In this document: piece after piece, positions 19,776 through 27,091 of the stretch
How positions within the stretch are numbered: the stretch's first letter is position 1
Layout: the number at the start of each line of letters is the position of its first letter
Assembly (NCBI RefSeq): GCF_026262505.1
Contig: NC_067207.1
Span: forward strand, 6,766,252-6,830,251
Direction of reading: 5' to 3'
Length of the DNA: 64,000 nucleotides
Source: Trichomonas vaginalis G3
Lineage: Eukaryota > Parabasalia > Trichomonadida > Trichomonadidae
The notes under the pieces: generated by a model
What the model saw: only the letters and a program-made list of their open reading frames with translations
Database searches by the model: none
Told to the model about the DNA's origin: nothing
Translations under genes and position numbers: made by a program

Positions 19776-20341
19776 TGTTGAGAACTTTATACCAAGTTCG
19801 TCAAAATCTTCCTCGTAACATCCAACGGTCATTCGACAAGACAATTGCCGAATTCCAAGTCTTTAGTTACGGATATGACCAAGATGAATACATTGACGAG
19901 TTCGGAGACAACTGTACAAAATGGTTTGACTGCTATACGACTACACAATTTGAATTCGACTTTCTCGAATTCAACGCAGCAACCATTTATATCATTGCTC
20001 TTTACCTTTCCGAACAACAACAAGACCTCGCAGATGGAGATGTTGTTACTGTCGTCATGGAAACTCCTGAACAATTCGGAAAAAAGAAGTCTCTAATTGC
20101 CAAATTTGTTCCAGGACATCAGCTTTTCCAACGCACAGAAGTCTTCTGTATTCCTGGAACTAAGTTCTTTGTCAGGAGCGAACTCAAAGAAAGATATAAT
20201 GTGTCATTCAATTACACATTATATAATGTCTTCGACCCAGAAGAAGACTTCTTCCCAGAAGCAATGGAGGAGGAAGAAGAGGAGGAGGAAATACAAGACT
20301 CAATCCAAGAAGAGTCCTCCGAATTCACACCAGAAGACTAA
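19775..20341 (+). CDS. Maverick protein with acidic tail (188 aa)
   Basis: Last gene of the element. A mixed domain of about 160 residues (MLRTLYQVRQNLPRNIQRSF; FDFLEFNAATIYIIALYLSE) is followed by an almost purely Glu/Asp tail from residue 165. An acidic tail of this kind is common in DNA-mimic, chaperone or histone-binding proteins, but no family is recognised. The start overlaps the preceding stop by one base. The frame looks whole. Confidence 0.55.
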   Translation: MLRTLYQVRQNLPRNIQRSFDKTIAEFQVFSYGYDQDEYIDEFGDNCTKWFDCYTTTQFEFDFLEFNAATIYIIALYLSEQQQDLADGDVVTVVMETPEQFGKKKSLIAKFVPGHQLFQRTEVFCIPGTKFFVRSELKERYNVSFNYTLYNVFDPEEDFFPEAMEEEEEEEEIQDSIQEESSEFTPED

Positions 20342-20381
20342 CAATTTTCCGAATAAAAACCTCATTTATTCTAAACATCTT

Positions 20382-20448
20382 CGGGGCTAGAGGGCACGAA
20401 GTGCCTGGAAGCCCCACTACCTTTTTTTTTTTTTTTTTTTTTTTTTTT
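20382..20448. repeat. Maverick right end: hairpin plus T28 tract
   Basis: GGGGCTAGAGGGCACGAAG and the following TGCCTGGAAGCCCC fold into a strong hairpin at 20382..20414, then CACTACCT runs into 28 consecutive T (20421..20448). If the element obeys the Polinton rule of AG...CT ends, its last base is 20421. The duplicated target would then be TTTTTT and hidden in the T tract. The inferred end in reverse (AGGTAGTGGGGCTTCC) resembles the AGTAGTAGG end of the small element at 20622. Confidence 0.5.
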
Positions 20449-20553
20449 CTCAGTCTAATAAAATATATTACTGCAACACCCGACTTTGATTTAAGTGATT
20501 GAATTGAAAAAAATTCACTAATTTTCAGGAAGAATTTATATGTAAATTGTTTA

Positions 20554-20621
20554 TTATAGTAAATTATTGGATTTATCTGGTGAATTTTGCTTCTTATTAA
20601 GGAAAAAGGCCTTAATTAAGC
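20554..20621 (-). pseudogene. 3' end of split host membrane-protein gene (piece 3)
   Basis: Read on the minus strand, this piece encodes the cytoplasmic tail ending NKKQNSPDKSNNLL and a TAA stop at 20554..20556. It continues the frame of the transmembrane segment found beyond the 2.18-kb element (22801..22941). The 6-bp target TTAAGC (20616..20621) is repeated at 22801..22806. Confidence 0.75.
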
Positions 20622-20687
20622 AGTAGTAGGATATGATGGGTTTTGTGACTTTTTTTGTTACATCTATATATAGACGATGCATTAAAA
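20622..20687 (+). repeat. mini-element terminal inverted repeat, left
   Basis: 66 bp, identical in reverse to 22735..22800. It contains a T7 tract and the near-palindrome CATCTATATATAGACGATG, a plausible transposase or integrase site. Confidence 0.95.
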
Positions 20688-20758
20688 TATATTTATTTAT
20701 AAACCATTAAAAAATTAAAGTTATTTTAAAAATAATTTATTTTTTTATTCTTACATAA

Positions 20759-21139
20759 ATGACCCAACAAGTAAAACCAGATAAAATAGATTATCGAATT
20801 TTAGAGGATGGTGTTCCTGTTTATATTCAAAGATTTAAAGGGAAGCAATATTATAGAATTGTTAATCCTGAATACATAAAACATTTATTTAAAAAGGAAG
20901 ACTGTGAATTATTAAACGTTAATGAATATGAAACCAATAAATCAAAATTGAAATATAAATATATTGGAAGTGATGAAAGATGCAAAGATAAAGATAAAGT
21001 TTATTCAGTTTCATATAATGAATGGAAAACCAATAAGATAAGAAAACATTTAGGAGATTATGGGAAATATTCTGAATTCTTTAAATCTAGTATGTATGAG
21101 AGAGTAAAAGAAATCAGATATAATTATTTTCATGAATAA
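20759..21139 (+). CDS. mini-element gene A (126 aa), unknown
   Basis: Begins MTQQVKPDKIDYRILEDGVP. A basic, Tyr- and Lys-rich small domain with a GKQYYRIVNPEYIKHLFKKE segment, which looks like a small nucleic-acid or protein-binding fold. The start is preceded by AATTTATTTTTTTATTCTT, the same block that precedes gene B and similar to the block before several Maverick genes. The frame looks whole. No family is recognised. Confidence 0.65.
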   Translation: MTQQVKPDKIDYRILEDGVPVYIQRFKGKQYYRIVNPEYIKHLFKKEDCELLNVNEYETNKSKLKYKYIGSDERCKDKDKVYSVSYNEWKTNKIRKHLGDYGKYSEFFKSSMYERVKEIRYNYFHE

Positions 21140-21247
21140 AAGATTCACTACCATAATGAAATAAAAAATAAAAAATTTTTAAAAAATAAACTTTAAAAAT
21201 TCATGTCTTACATTTTTTGAATAATTTATTTTTTTATTTTGTATGAA

Positions 21248-21727
21248 ATGAACAGCTCAAAATTCGTGACTGTGAATCAATTAATGGATAAACTTTCACC
21301 AATTCTCACCCAGGTTAAACAAGTAGACGTTTATTTTGATGATTGCGTACAAAGTTTATTTTATAAAGGTAAGTTTAATATTAAACCTATTGCTTTTGCA
21401 TTTGATGGTAAATTAATCGAAAATTCAAAAATTTGGGAATTAATTCCGGATATTGAATTTATAACAAATATTAAGGATAAATGGTTTAAACAACAAAACC
21501 ACCTCACTAAAGTTCTTTGTAGATTAATGATTAAAACTTAGGAAAAAGAATTTAACGGGTTTAAATATCATCCATGTAAAATTTTAGAACTTGGTAACGA
21601 AAAACTTCAGAAAAAATTAAACGAAAGACTATCAAAAGATAAAGTTGAAAGAGTAAATAAACTCGCTAAAGGTAATGGTAATGGTAATGATGAAGATGAA
21701 TTTGATGAGTTCAACATTGAACTTTAA
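21248..21727 (+). pseudogene. mini-element gene B, unknown, about one break
   Basis: Begins MNSSKFVTVNQLMDKLSPIL after AATTTATTTTTTTATTTTG. The N-terminal part looks like a compact alpha/beta domain (VDVYFDDCVQSLFYKG). The later part is Lys-rich, ending with Gly/Asn repeats and an acidic tail near 21680..21727. The coding region appears interrupted about once. Family unknown. Confidence 0.5.
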
Positions 21728-21731
21728 GAAA

Positions 21732-22100
21732 CTAATGATTATTTGAATTTATGAAATCAATTATTTGATTCATTCTTTCTTCAATCTCTTCTATTCTTTT
21801 TGTTAAATCATCTATTTTCATTAATGAGGTGATTCTTGATTGAGGAATAGATTTCAAACTAACCACTCCTTTTATTTTTGAAATTTTGAATCCATCAACT
21901 TTAAACATTTTATTCAATTTACACGTTGTCAATTCTTCAAATAATTTTTTATTATTAGCATAATAGTCATTAAATTCTTCAACAGATGAAAAAATTTTTA
22001 TTTCAGTAATTGGTTTAACAACGTTTATTTTTTGTTGAACATTTTCACTTTCATTTATTTCTTCCTCCTCTGTTTCATTTATTTTTAAAATCGGTTTCAT
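21732..22100 (-). CDS. mini-element gene C (122 aa), C-terminal coiled coil
   Basis: Minus-strand gene starting MKPILKINETEEEEINESEN. The acidic N-terminus is followed by a compact middle (IFSSVEEFNDYYANNKKLFE; KMFKVDGFKISKIKGVVSLK) and a heptad-like C-terminal helix (KIDDLTKRIEEIEERMNQII), probably an oligomerisation coil. It converges on gene B with only a few bases between the stops. The frame looks whole; family unknown. Confidence 0.6.
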   Translation of the reverse strand: MKPILKINETEEEEINESENVQQKINVVKPITEIKIFSSVEEFNDYYANNKKLFEELTTCKLNKMFKVDGFKISKIKGVVSLKSIPQSRITSLMKIDDLTKRIEEIEERMNQIIDFINSNNH

Positions 22101-22167
22101 TTATCATTAAATAAAAATTAGAATATAAGTGATGAAATATATTTTTTTAATTAATATTAAATCAGAA

Positions 22168-22404
22168 ATGGCGGCAGGATTCTTTAAAAAATTATGGGAT
22201 GGAATTAAGAAAGCTGCGGGTTGGGTTTATAAAAAGATTATTAAACCCGTTGCAAACTTTTTGGCACCAGTAGCGAAAACGGCAGGAACTATCATAGGTG
22301 GAGTATTAGGTACTAAAGCAGGTAATCCGGCGATGGGAGCACAAGCAGGTAACGCAGTTGGTGGAATTGCTGAAGGAATACTTAATAAAATAGGAGGTAG
22401 ATAG
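22168..22404 (+). CDS. mini-element gene D, MAAG amphipathic protein (78 aa)
   Basis: Starts MAAGFFKKLWDGIKKAAGWV. An amphipathic, basic N-terminal helix is followed by a Gly/Ala-rich hydrophobic segment (AGTIIGGVLGTKAGNPAMGA), as in membrane-active minor capsid or lytic peptides. An upstream in-frame ATG at about 22132 exists. I prefer 22168 because the facing gene E begins with the same motif. D and E share MAAG-x-FKKLWD and then K-x-A, so they are paralogues. The frame looks whole. Role inferred only. Confidence 0.65.
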   Translation: MAAGFFKKLWDGIKKAAGWVYKKIIKPVANFLAPVAKTAGTIIGGVLGTKAGNPAMGAQAGNAVGGIAEGILNKIGGR

Positions 22405-22464
22405 TGGAAAAATAAATATGAGATCCTATGGATCATCTCGCCGCTTAGCGGCTTAAAATTATTT
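22405..22464. terminator. twin hairpins between convergent genes D and E
   Basis: GATCCTATGGATC and CCGCTTAGCGG are two short perfect hairpins in the 60 bases between the convergent stops. They could be a two-way transcription end signal. No direct evidence of function. Confidence 0.4.
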
Positions 22465-22680
22465 TTATCTTAGTATCGGTTGTAGTCTTTGATAAACTTT
22501 TTCTCCTTTATTTAAAACTTCTCTTATTGGGGCAGCTTTTGGTGTTATTGATTCAGCAACGTCACTAATTGCTTCTTTATTCTTAAATATCCAATTTGCC
22601 CCCTTCTTCAATGTTTCCCAAACTTTACTCGCTCCTCTTTTTACTCTATCCCACAGTTTCTTAAATATACCTGCAGCCAT
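22465..22680 (-). CDS. mini-element gene E, MAAG amphipathic protein (71 aa)
   Basis: Minus-strand gene starting MAAGIFKKLWDRVKRGASKV. Basic amphipathic helices run for the first 35 residues (WETLKKGANWIFKNKEA). A less hydrophobic second half follows (ITPKAAPIREVLNKGEKVYQ). It shares its first 20 residues with gene D at roughly every other position, but lacks D's Gly-rich hydrophobic tail. It starts 54 bases inside the right inverted repeat. The frame looks whole. A minor capsid, membrane-binding or toxin-like peptide are alternatives. Confidence 0.65.
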   Translation of the reverse strand: MAAGIFKKLWDRVKRGASKVWETLKKGANWIFKNKEAISDVAESITPKAAPIREVLNKGEKVYQRLQPILR

Positions 22681-22734
22681 AGTTGATTATTTCATTAAAA
22701 TTAAAAATTCATTTTCATCTTTTAATTTTGATTT

Positions 22735-22800
22735 TTTTAATGCATCGTCTATATATAGATGTAACAAAAAAAGTCACAAAACCCATCATATCCTACTACT
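22735..22800 (-). repeat. mini-element terminal inverted repeat, right
   Basis: Right copy of the 66-bp repeat, ending CCTACTACT, followed at once by the TTAAGC target duplication. Confidence 0.95.
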
Positions 22801-22941
22801 TTAAGCAATATGCAACACCTGCTACTAAAGCAATTCCAAGAACTATACCAACAATAATAATAACAACTAACCACTTAAGGAATCCTAAATTAGAATCATC
22901 GCGAAGTTCATAATTTATTTTACCAACATATGTTTCGTTAA
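22801..22941 (-). pseudogene. split host gene, transmembrane segment (piece 2)
   Basis: A host remnant between the two insertions. On the minus strand it reads NETYVGKINYELRDDSNLGF and then a clear transmembrane helix (LVVIIIVGIVLGIALVAGVA). It enters from the TTAA at 22938..22941 in the same frame as the 405 host residues at 25373..26585. It leaves through TTAAGC at 22801..22806 in frame with the tail at 20554..20621. The total ancestral protein would be about 471 residues. Confidence 0.8.
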
Positions 22942-25368
22942 GGATGGGCACTCATAGGCTCCTGACAGCATAAAAATGTTATTATCTCACAATATAAAAG
23001 GAATCATAGGAATCTACAACTATATCTATATTGTTGGAAGACTTCTTAATGTATCATGCATATAAGTTATATCAATAACTCCATTATGTTATATGATTGT
23101 AATCATATTTTCGTTTCATGTTCAAAAACATTAAAATCATACTAACTATATGAGTATTATATTTAGGAAGCTGATATATAGATATGATAAAATGCTAGGT
23201 TTTGTGATTAAGAATATATACTTATCTTTTAGAAAATAATACTTTTATAAAAAATTATATCTTATATAATCTAAAAATTTTGGACAATTAAAAAACATTA
23301 ATTAAAAATAGAAGGGGAAAGTGTTTATTCAAAGAAGGTGCAAGATTATGATGTTTTGAGGGTGAAATAAATTTAATAATTATTTATGTGATTTAAGAGT
23401 AATATGATCATCGGTAGCTTGAAGACCTCTCTTTATAGCTCTTAATGCCGCAAACTTTTTTTGAACTTGCTTTGAATTTTTGAATGCTTTGATTAAATCT
23501 TTTGTTGTATCATACATTCTGAAATATCTGTTCATCATTTCTGGCATTGTTGGTAAATTTAACCTGTATCTTATTGCTACAATTGTTTCAAACATACTTT
23601 CATTGAAATGCAATATTGTGACTGCCATCCTAATTGGCCAAGAAGCATGCCAATTAATATTTTTATTAGCAAGCATTGCTTTGATATGGTTTATCGATTC
23701 AACTACTTGAGTTGAATGAATCTTTTTTACCATATCAAAGATTTTTACGGTATCTTCGAGGAATTTTTTAAGTGTTTTTATAGCAGTTTTATTTTTTGCA
23801 TATTTCCATGGTTTAATCATCTTGCATTTTTCAGGATCTGGACAAAATTTATGATTTCCGGCATAATGTTTAGCGGAATTCAACCATAAAAACTTCTTTG
23901 TTTTAATTGACATATGTGTGTCATTGAGAAGTTGCCTAAGCCAACGCAATAAATTCTTTGAAATGCTAGATAAGATTCTGAATTCTGGCAGTTTGAGCTT
24001 TTTCTGTATATTGTTAAGAAAATGTCCAGGATCTCTGTATTCTCTGATACCTTTGAACGTATTTTTGATTGTAGAAACAATTTTGACATCGCCATCATGC
24101 ACAAAAAAATTTACACGTTTTTATTATTCAACGCTTCAGCATTCTTTTTAAGCCTTCAAATTCCATTTCATTTGATTTTCCGTTGAAATTACCTTTGAAA
24201 TTTTTAAAAGATTTAGATATCACTTCCCAATCTACAATTTTTTTGAGTTTCTCTTCTACAAATTGTACATAGCAAAACATTGCATTTCTTCTCTGACTCC
24301 AAGAACCGTCAAACAAAAGTCCCGAACATTTTCTCATTCGAGATTTCCAATAATTAACAGATTCTCTGGCAACTTCTATGATAACACGACCAACCTTTTC
24401 TTGGACTCGATGAAATGTAGCTTCTGACGGAACTTTGATGTTATTCAGCATGAATTGAAATTCTGATTGGCAAAATGTAGCGCCGCTCAATAATACAGAT
24501 AGCACAAATTCAACAGTGTTGACGACATATGGCTCTACCCTATTTTTCGCGTTTTGAACTAAGTTCTTTATACGCTTTGCAACTGCTTTTGTTCGCCGCG
24601 GCATGAAAAATGAAGAATAACTTGACGGTTTCTTGAACAAATGGTCGCACATTCAAATATTGTGATGTACGATCAGGATAAAAGAATGTTGTTGCCGTGA
24701 ATTTAGAAAATAGCAAAATTTCAATTTACGCAATCGAGATATAACTTGATCGTTTGAGCGATAACCATGGCACCCATAGTATTAATGAAAGTACTCATAC
24801 TTACAATTATTTTCTCCCATAGGAATATTGTTCAATATACTTCACCTATAGAGGAAATCTCGAAATAAAATCGAATTTTTTCAAAAATTACAAAAATCAA
24901 TTTTTTACAAAGATGTTCGAAAAATAACATTATATACGCATCAAATCAAAGTATTATATGGAGCATTATAATTCTATATATGATTGTCCATCTTGCTGTT
25001 GTGCTATTTTTTTTAAACAATAATTTCATTGTTGAAATTAAATTTGCAATTTCAGTAAAAATTGCGACCCATCATTTTGAATATAATTGAATTAATACAT
25101 TTATTGTAAGAATATTATATACCAAATATTAGACTTCCACATGAATCCTGGTATGATATTATAAGTATTGCAAAATTAGAAAAAAATATGCTCATGATAT
25201 ACTAAAATTCATGTTTCAAGGTTAACTTATAAATAAAATAAGTTCGAGAAATGCATCACTAAATATTTGAGCTTGTGCACTATAATGCTATATAATAGTC
25301 TTCACTGTTTTTAATATATTGACTTTGCTAGACTTGATTTTTTTCATCACCCTAATGAGTGCCCATCC
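22942..25368. mobile_element. Kolobok-type DNA transposon (2.43 kb) in a TTAA target
   Basis: The ends GGATGGGCACTCAT (22942..22955) and ATGAGTGCCCATCC (25355..25368) are a 14-bp perfect inverted repeat. TTAA flanks both sides (22938..22941 and 25369..25372). The TTAA duplication and the transposase type (see 23380..24652) point to the Kolobok superfamily rather than piggyBac. It interrupts the host membrane-protein gene in the minus-strand coding sequence. About 425 and 700 bases at its two ends hold no gene. The transposase is frameshifted, so this copy is not autonomous. Confidence 0.85.
23380..24652 (-). pseudogene. Kolobok-type transposase, frameshifted
   Basis: Transposase in two minus-strand frames, 24652..24128 (174 aa) and then 24104..23380 (about 240 aa). 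The first holds GLLFDGSWSQRRNA and later KKIVDWEVISKSFKNF. The second holds VHDGDVKIVSTIKNTFKGI, HFLNNIQKKLK and HSTQVVESINHIKA. The spacing of FDGSW, the DGD and QVVES blocks matches the DDE-type Kolobok/Mutator-like domain in which the two D and the E bind metal. The natural start is probably MPRRTKAVAKRIKNLVQNAK, at residue 17. The break falls at about 24104..24135, including a T7 tract near 24102..24110. At least two small indels are likely. Cuts and pastes at TTAA in the known family. Confidence 0.8.
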
Positions 25369-26585
25369 TTAATACTCATAACATTAAAATCATTATAATC
25401 CTTTGTATTTCTAATCACGTATGGATAATCTGACTGTCCACCAACTTTAAATTTGATACTTGAAGACCTTTTTGGTTGATTAATCGAAACAACAACTACG
25501 TTTTCAAATTTATCTTTATGTGAAATCTCATTTCCATTAATATCAAAGTATTTTGCATATTTATCATCTTCTACTTCAATATCTCCATTGTTAGTTACTG
25601 CATAAACACAATACTGTGATGAAGAATCATATTTAACTTTATAATCAATCTTTCCAAATATTGTAATTACTTCTTTGCAACGTAAAAATTCAGAAGAATT
25701 CTTAAGAATGATAAAAGATAATGAGTTGTTTCCTGTAATTCTGATATAAGAATCACTCATAAATGAATATCCTAAGAAAGATGGTCTTGATGTAAATGAA
25801 TCACATATGTAAGAATATCCTGAAAATGCTTTGATTGAAAGGCCTCCAACTTTAGTAATTAACATTACAGAATCTTTTGGAATTGTCAGAATATATTCTC
25901 CTTTTACATCAACGTTATATTTTCCGTATTTAAACTCTGTGATTTCATCAATAATTGCATAGCCTTCTACAAATGAATCATATTTAGAAACGTGATAAAC
26001 ATATGAGTTTGTTTTTTGAGTGTTATTATTTATACCAAAATAATGATCAACTTCTTTTATTGATGGAGTAAATTGTACTAATAATGTTTTATAATTCAAA
26101 GATATCGTTGTACTTTCTTGCCAATTAAGATATGACTCACCGTCCAAGATATAGTTGTCATATAAATATATGCTGTCATTAGCAATGTTCCTATAGAAAA
26201 CTGATTCTGAAGACATTGAATTTGAAAAAACAAAACAAAAATTATTAATATCTGAAGAAAAGTATTTAATTTGATACCAATCGTTACTGTACTTATTAAG
26301 AATGAAGTCTAAAGATTCGCAAGCGCCTTTCTTCAATTGAACAAATGAATAATTTAGTAATTTTCCGTTGGATTTGATTGTCAATGATGAAGGGTTAGTG
26401 TAAACATGCTTGAGTGGTTTATCATTGAGATTGAAGTTATCTGTGTTCGGAAAGATGATGAATGAATCAAAATTTTCTGTTGGAGTAAACGCCAAGACAA
26501 GTTCTGAATCAACAATATCTGAATATGAGCCAGGAACTGATACTTCTTTTGCTTTTGCAATTGAAACCAAGAAGATAGTGAACAT
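25369..26585 (-). pseudogene. host type I membrane protein gene, main piece, split by two insertions
   Basis: Minus-strand gene starting MFTIFLVSIAKAKEVSVPGS, a short signal peptide. The roughly 390-residue extracellular part is rich in Ser, Tyr, Asn and beta-type segments, with three or four Cys. After VMSI (residue 405) the frame enters the Kolobok end and stops seven residues later (KDGHSLG). Beyond the transposon the frame resumes at 22937 with NETYVGKINYELRDD, a transmembrane helix and, past the mini-element, a short tail. So the present gene has lost its anchor and could at most make a secreted fragment. No leucine-rich repeats; family not recognised. The gene at 53340..54329 has the same general layout. 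Confidence 0.8.
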
Positions 26586-27091
26586 TTACGATCCTTCTCA
26601 ATAAAAATTTTGACCCTTTGAAAAATTGACCAGTCCACCGGAAAATTTTACAATTTTCTTCAAATGCAGTAATGTATTTGAAATTTTGCCAATGAAAATT
26701 GAAATGGATAGGTTTGAATAGTTTACATTATCGCAAAGATCATTCCATTTTCTCAAAGAAGAAATGTTAATTGTTCCGGACAAACTACATTTGCACAAAT
26801 ATGCCCGATGACGGGGATCAGTACATTTTGATTTGAAAAATTATAACAATGTTTTGATCCCTGTCATATCATATCAATTTGGAAAATATACCTATCTTAC
26901 GTTATTTGCTGTTTTAGTTTTGTTTACATGGAACATTTGATATTTTGAAAATGTTTGTAATTCAATGAATTATATACTCATGCATCCATGGATATTCCAG
27001 TAAGTGTGCATTCTTATCTATATCTGATAATACAGTAAAAAAATTAACAAAAAAATCAAATATTTTTTAATTTTATTACAAACAGTATTAT
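26586..27091. other. intergenic, with a small inverted repeat
   Basis: AT-rich spacer. ATGACGGGGATCA (26808..26820) and TGATCCCTGTCAT (26855..26867) form a 12-of-13 inverted repeat with a 34-base loop. Nothing else is visible. Confidence 0.5.

Larger units (their letters stand above)
1..20421. mobile_element. Maverick/Polinton, right-hand ~20.4 kb (left end outside window)
   Basis: A large virus-like DNA element recognised by the gene set that defines the family: retroviral-type integrase at 1..679, family B DNA polymerase at about 1904..4090, packaging-type ATPase at 9310..10167, superfamily 3 helicase at about 11155..12387 and a capsid-like block at about 12415..15772. Many small unknown genes lie between. 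It is richer in G+C than the flanking host DNA and closely packed. The right end is inferred at 20421, where a strong hairpin and the sequence CACTACCT meet a long T tract; a CT-3' end is the family rule. The left end is not in the window, so the terminal repeats cannot be compared. About a dozen small genes look whole, while most large genes are broken, with breaks probably numbering in the dozens. It is a decayed copy, though not an ancient one, since its families remain easy to read. Confidence 0.9.
20622..22800. mobile_element. 2.18-kb Polinton-type mini-element with five small genes
   Basis: The element is bounded by 66-bp perfectly matching inverted repeats (20622..20687 and 22735..22800). 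Its ends read AGTAGTAGG...CCTACTACT, and it is flanked by the 6-bp duplication TTAAGC (20616..20621 and 22801..22806). AG...CT ends and a 6-bp duplication are Polinton hallmarks, yet there is no integrase, polymerase or ATPase. It carries five small genes instead: 20759, 21248, 21732 (minus), 22168 and 22465 (minus). Identical repeats and clear host frame on both sides mean a recent insertion. It looks nearly whole, with about one break. A satellite that borrows Maverick integrase, and perhaps capsids, is the inference. Confidence 0.85.

Noticed and set aside
20421-20448. T28 as the poly-A tail of a retroposed sequence
   Set aside because: No LINE or SINE body precedes it on either strand; it abuts the Maverick end hairpin.
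22942-25368. piggyBac transposon
   Set aside because: TTAA fits, but the transposase blocks (FDGSW, DGD, QVVES) match the Kolobok/Mutator-like type.
26598-26798. 66-residue minus-strand ORF
   Set aside because: No homology, start motif or neighbour support; it lies in spacer upstream of the split membrane-protein gene.
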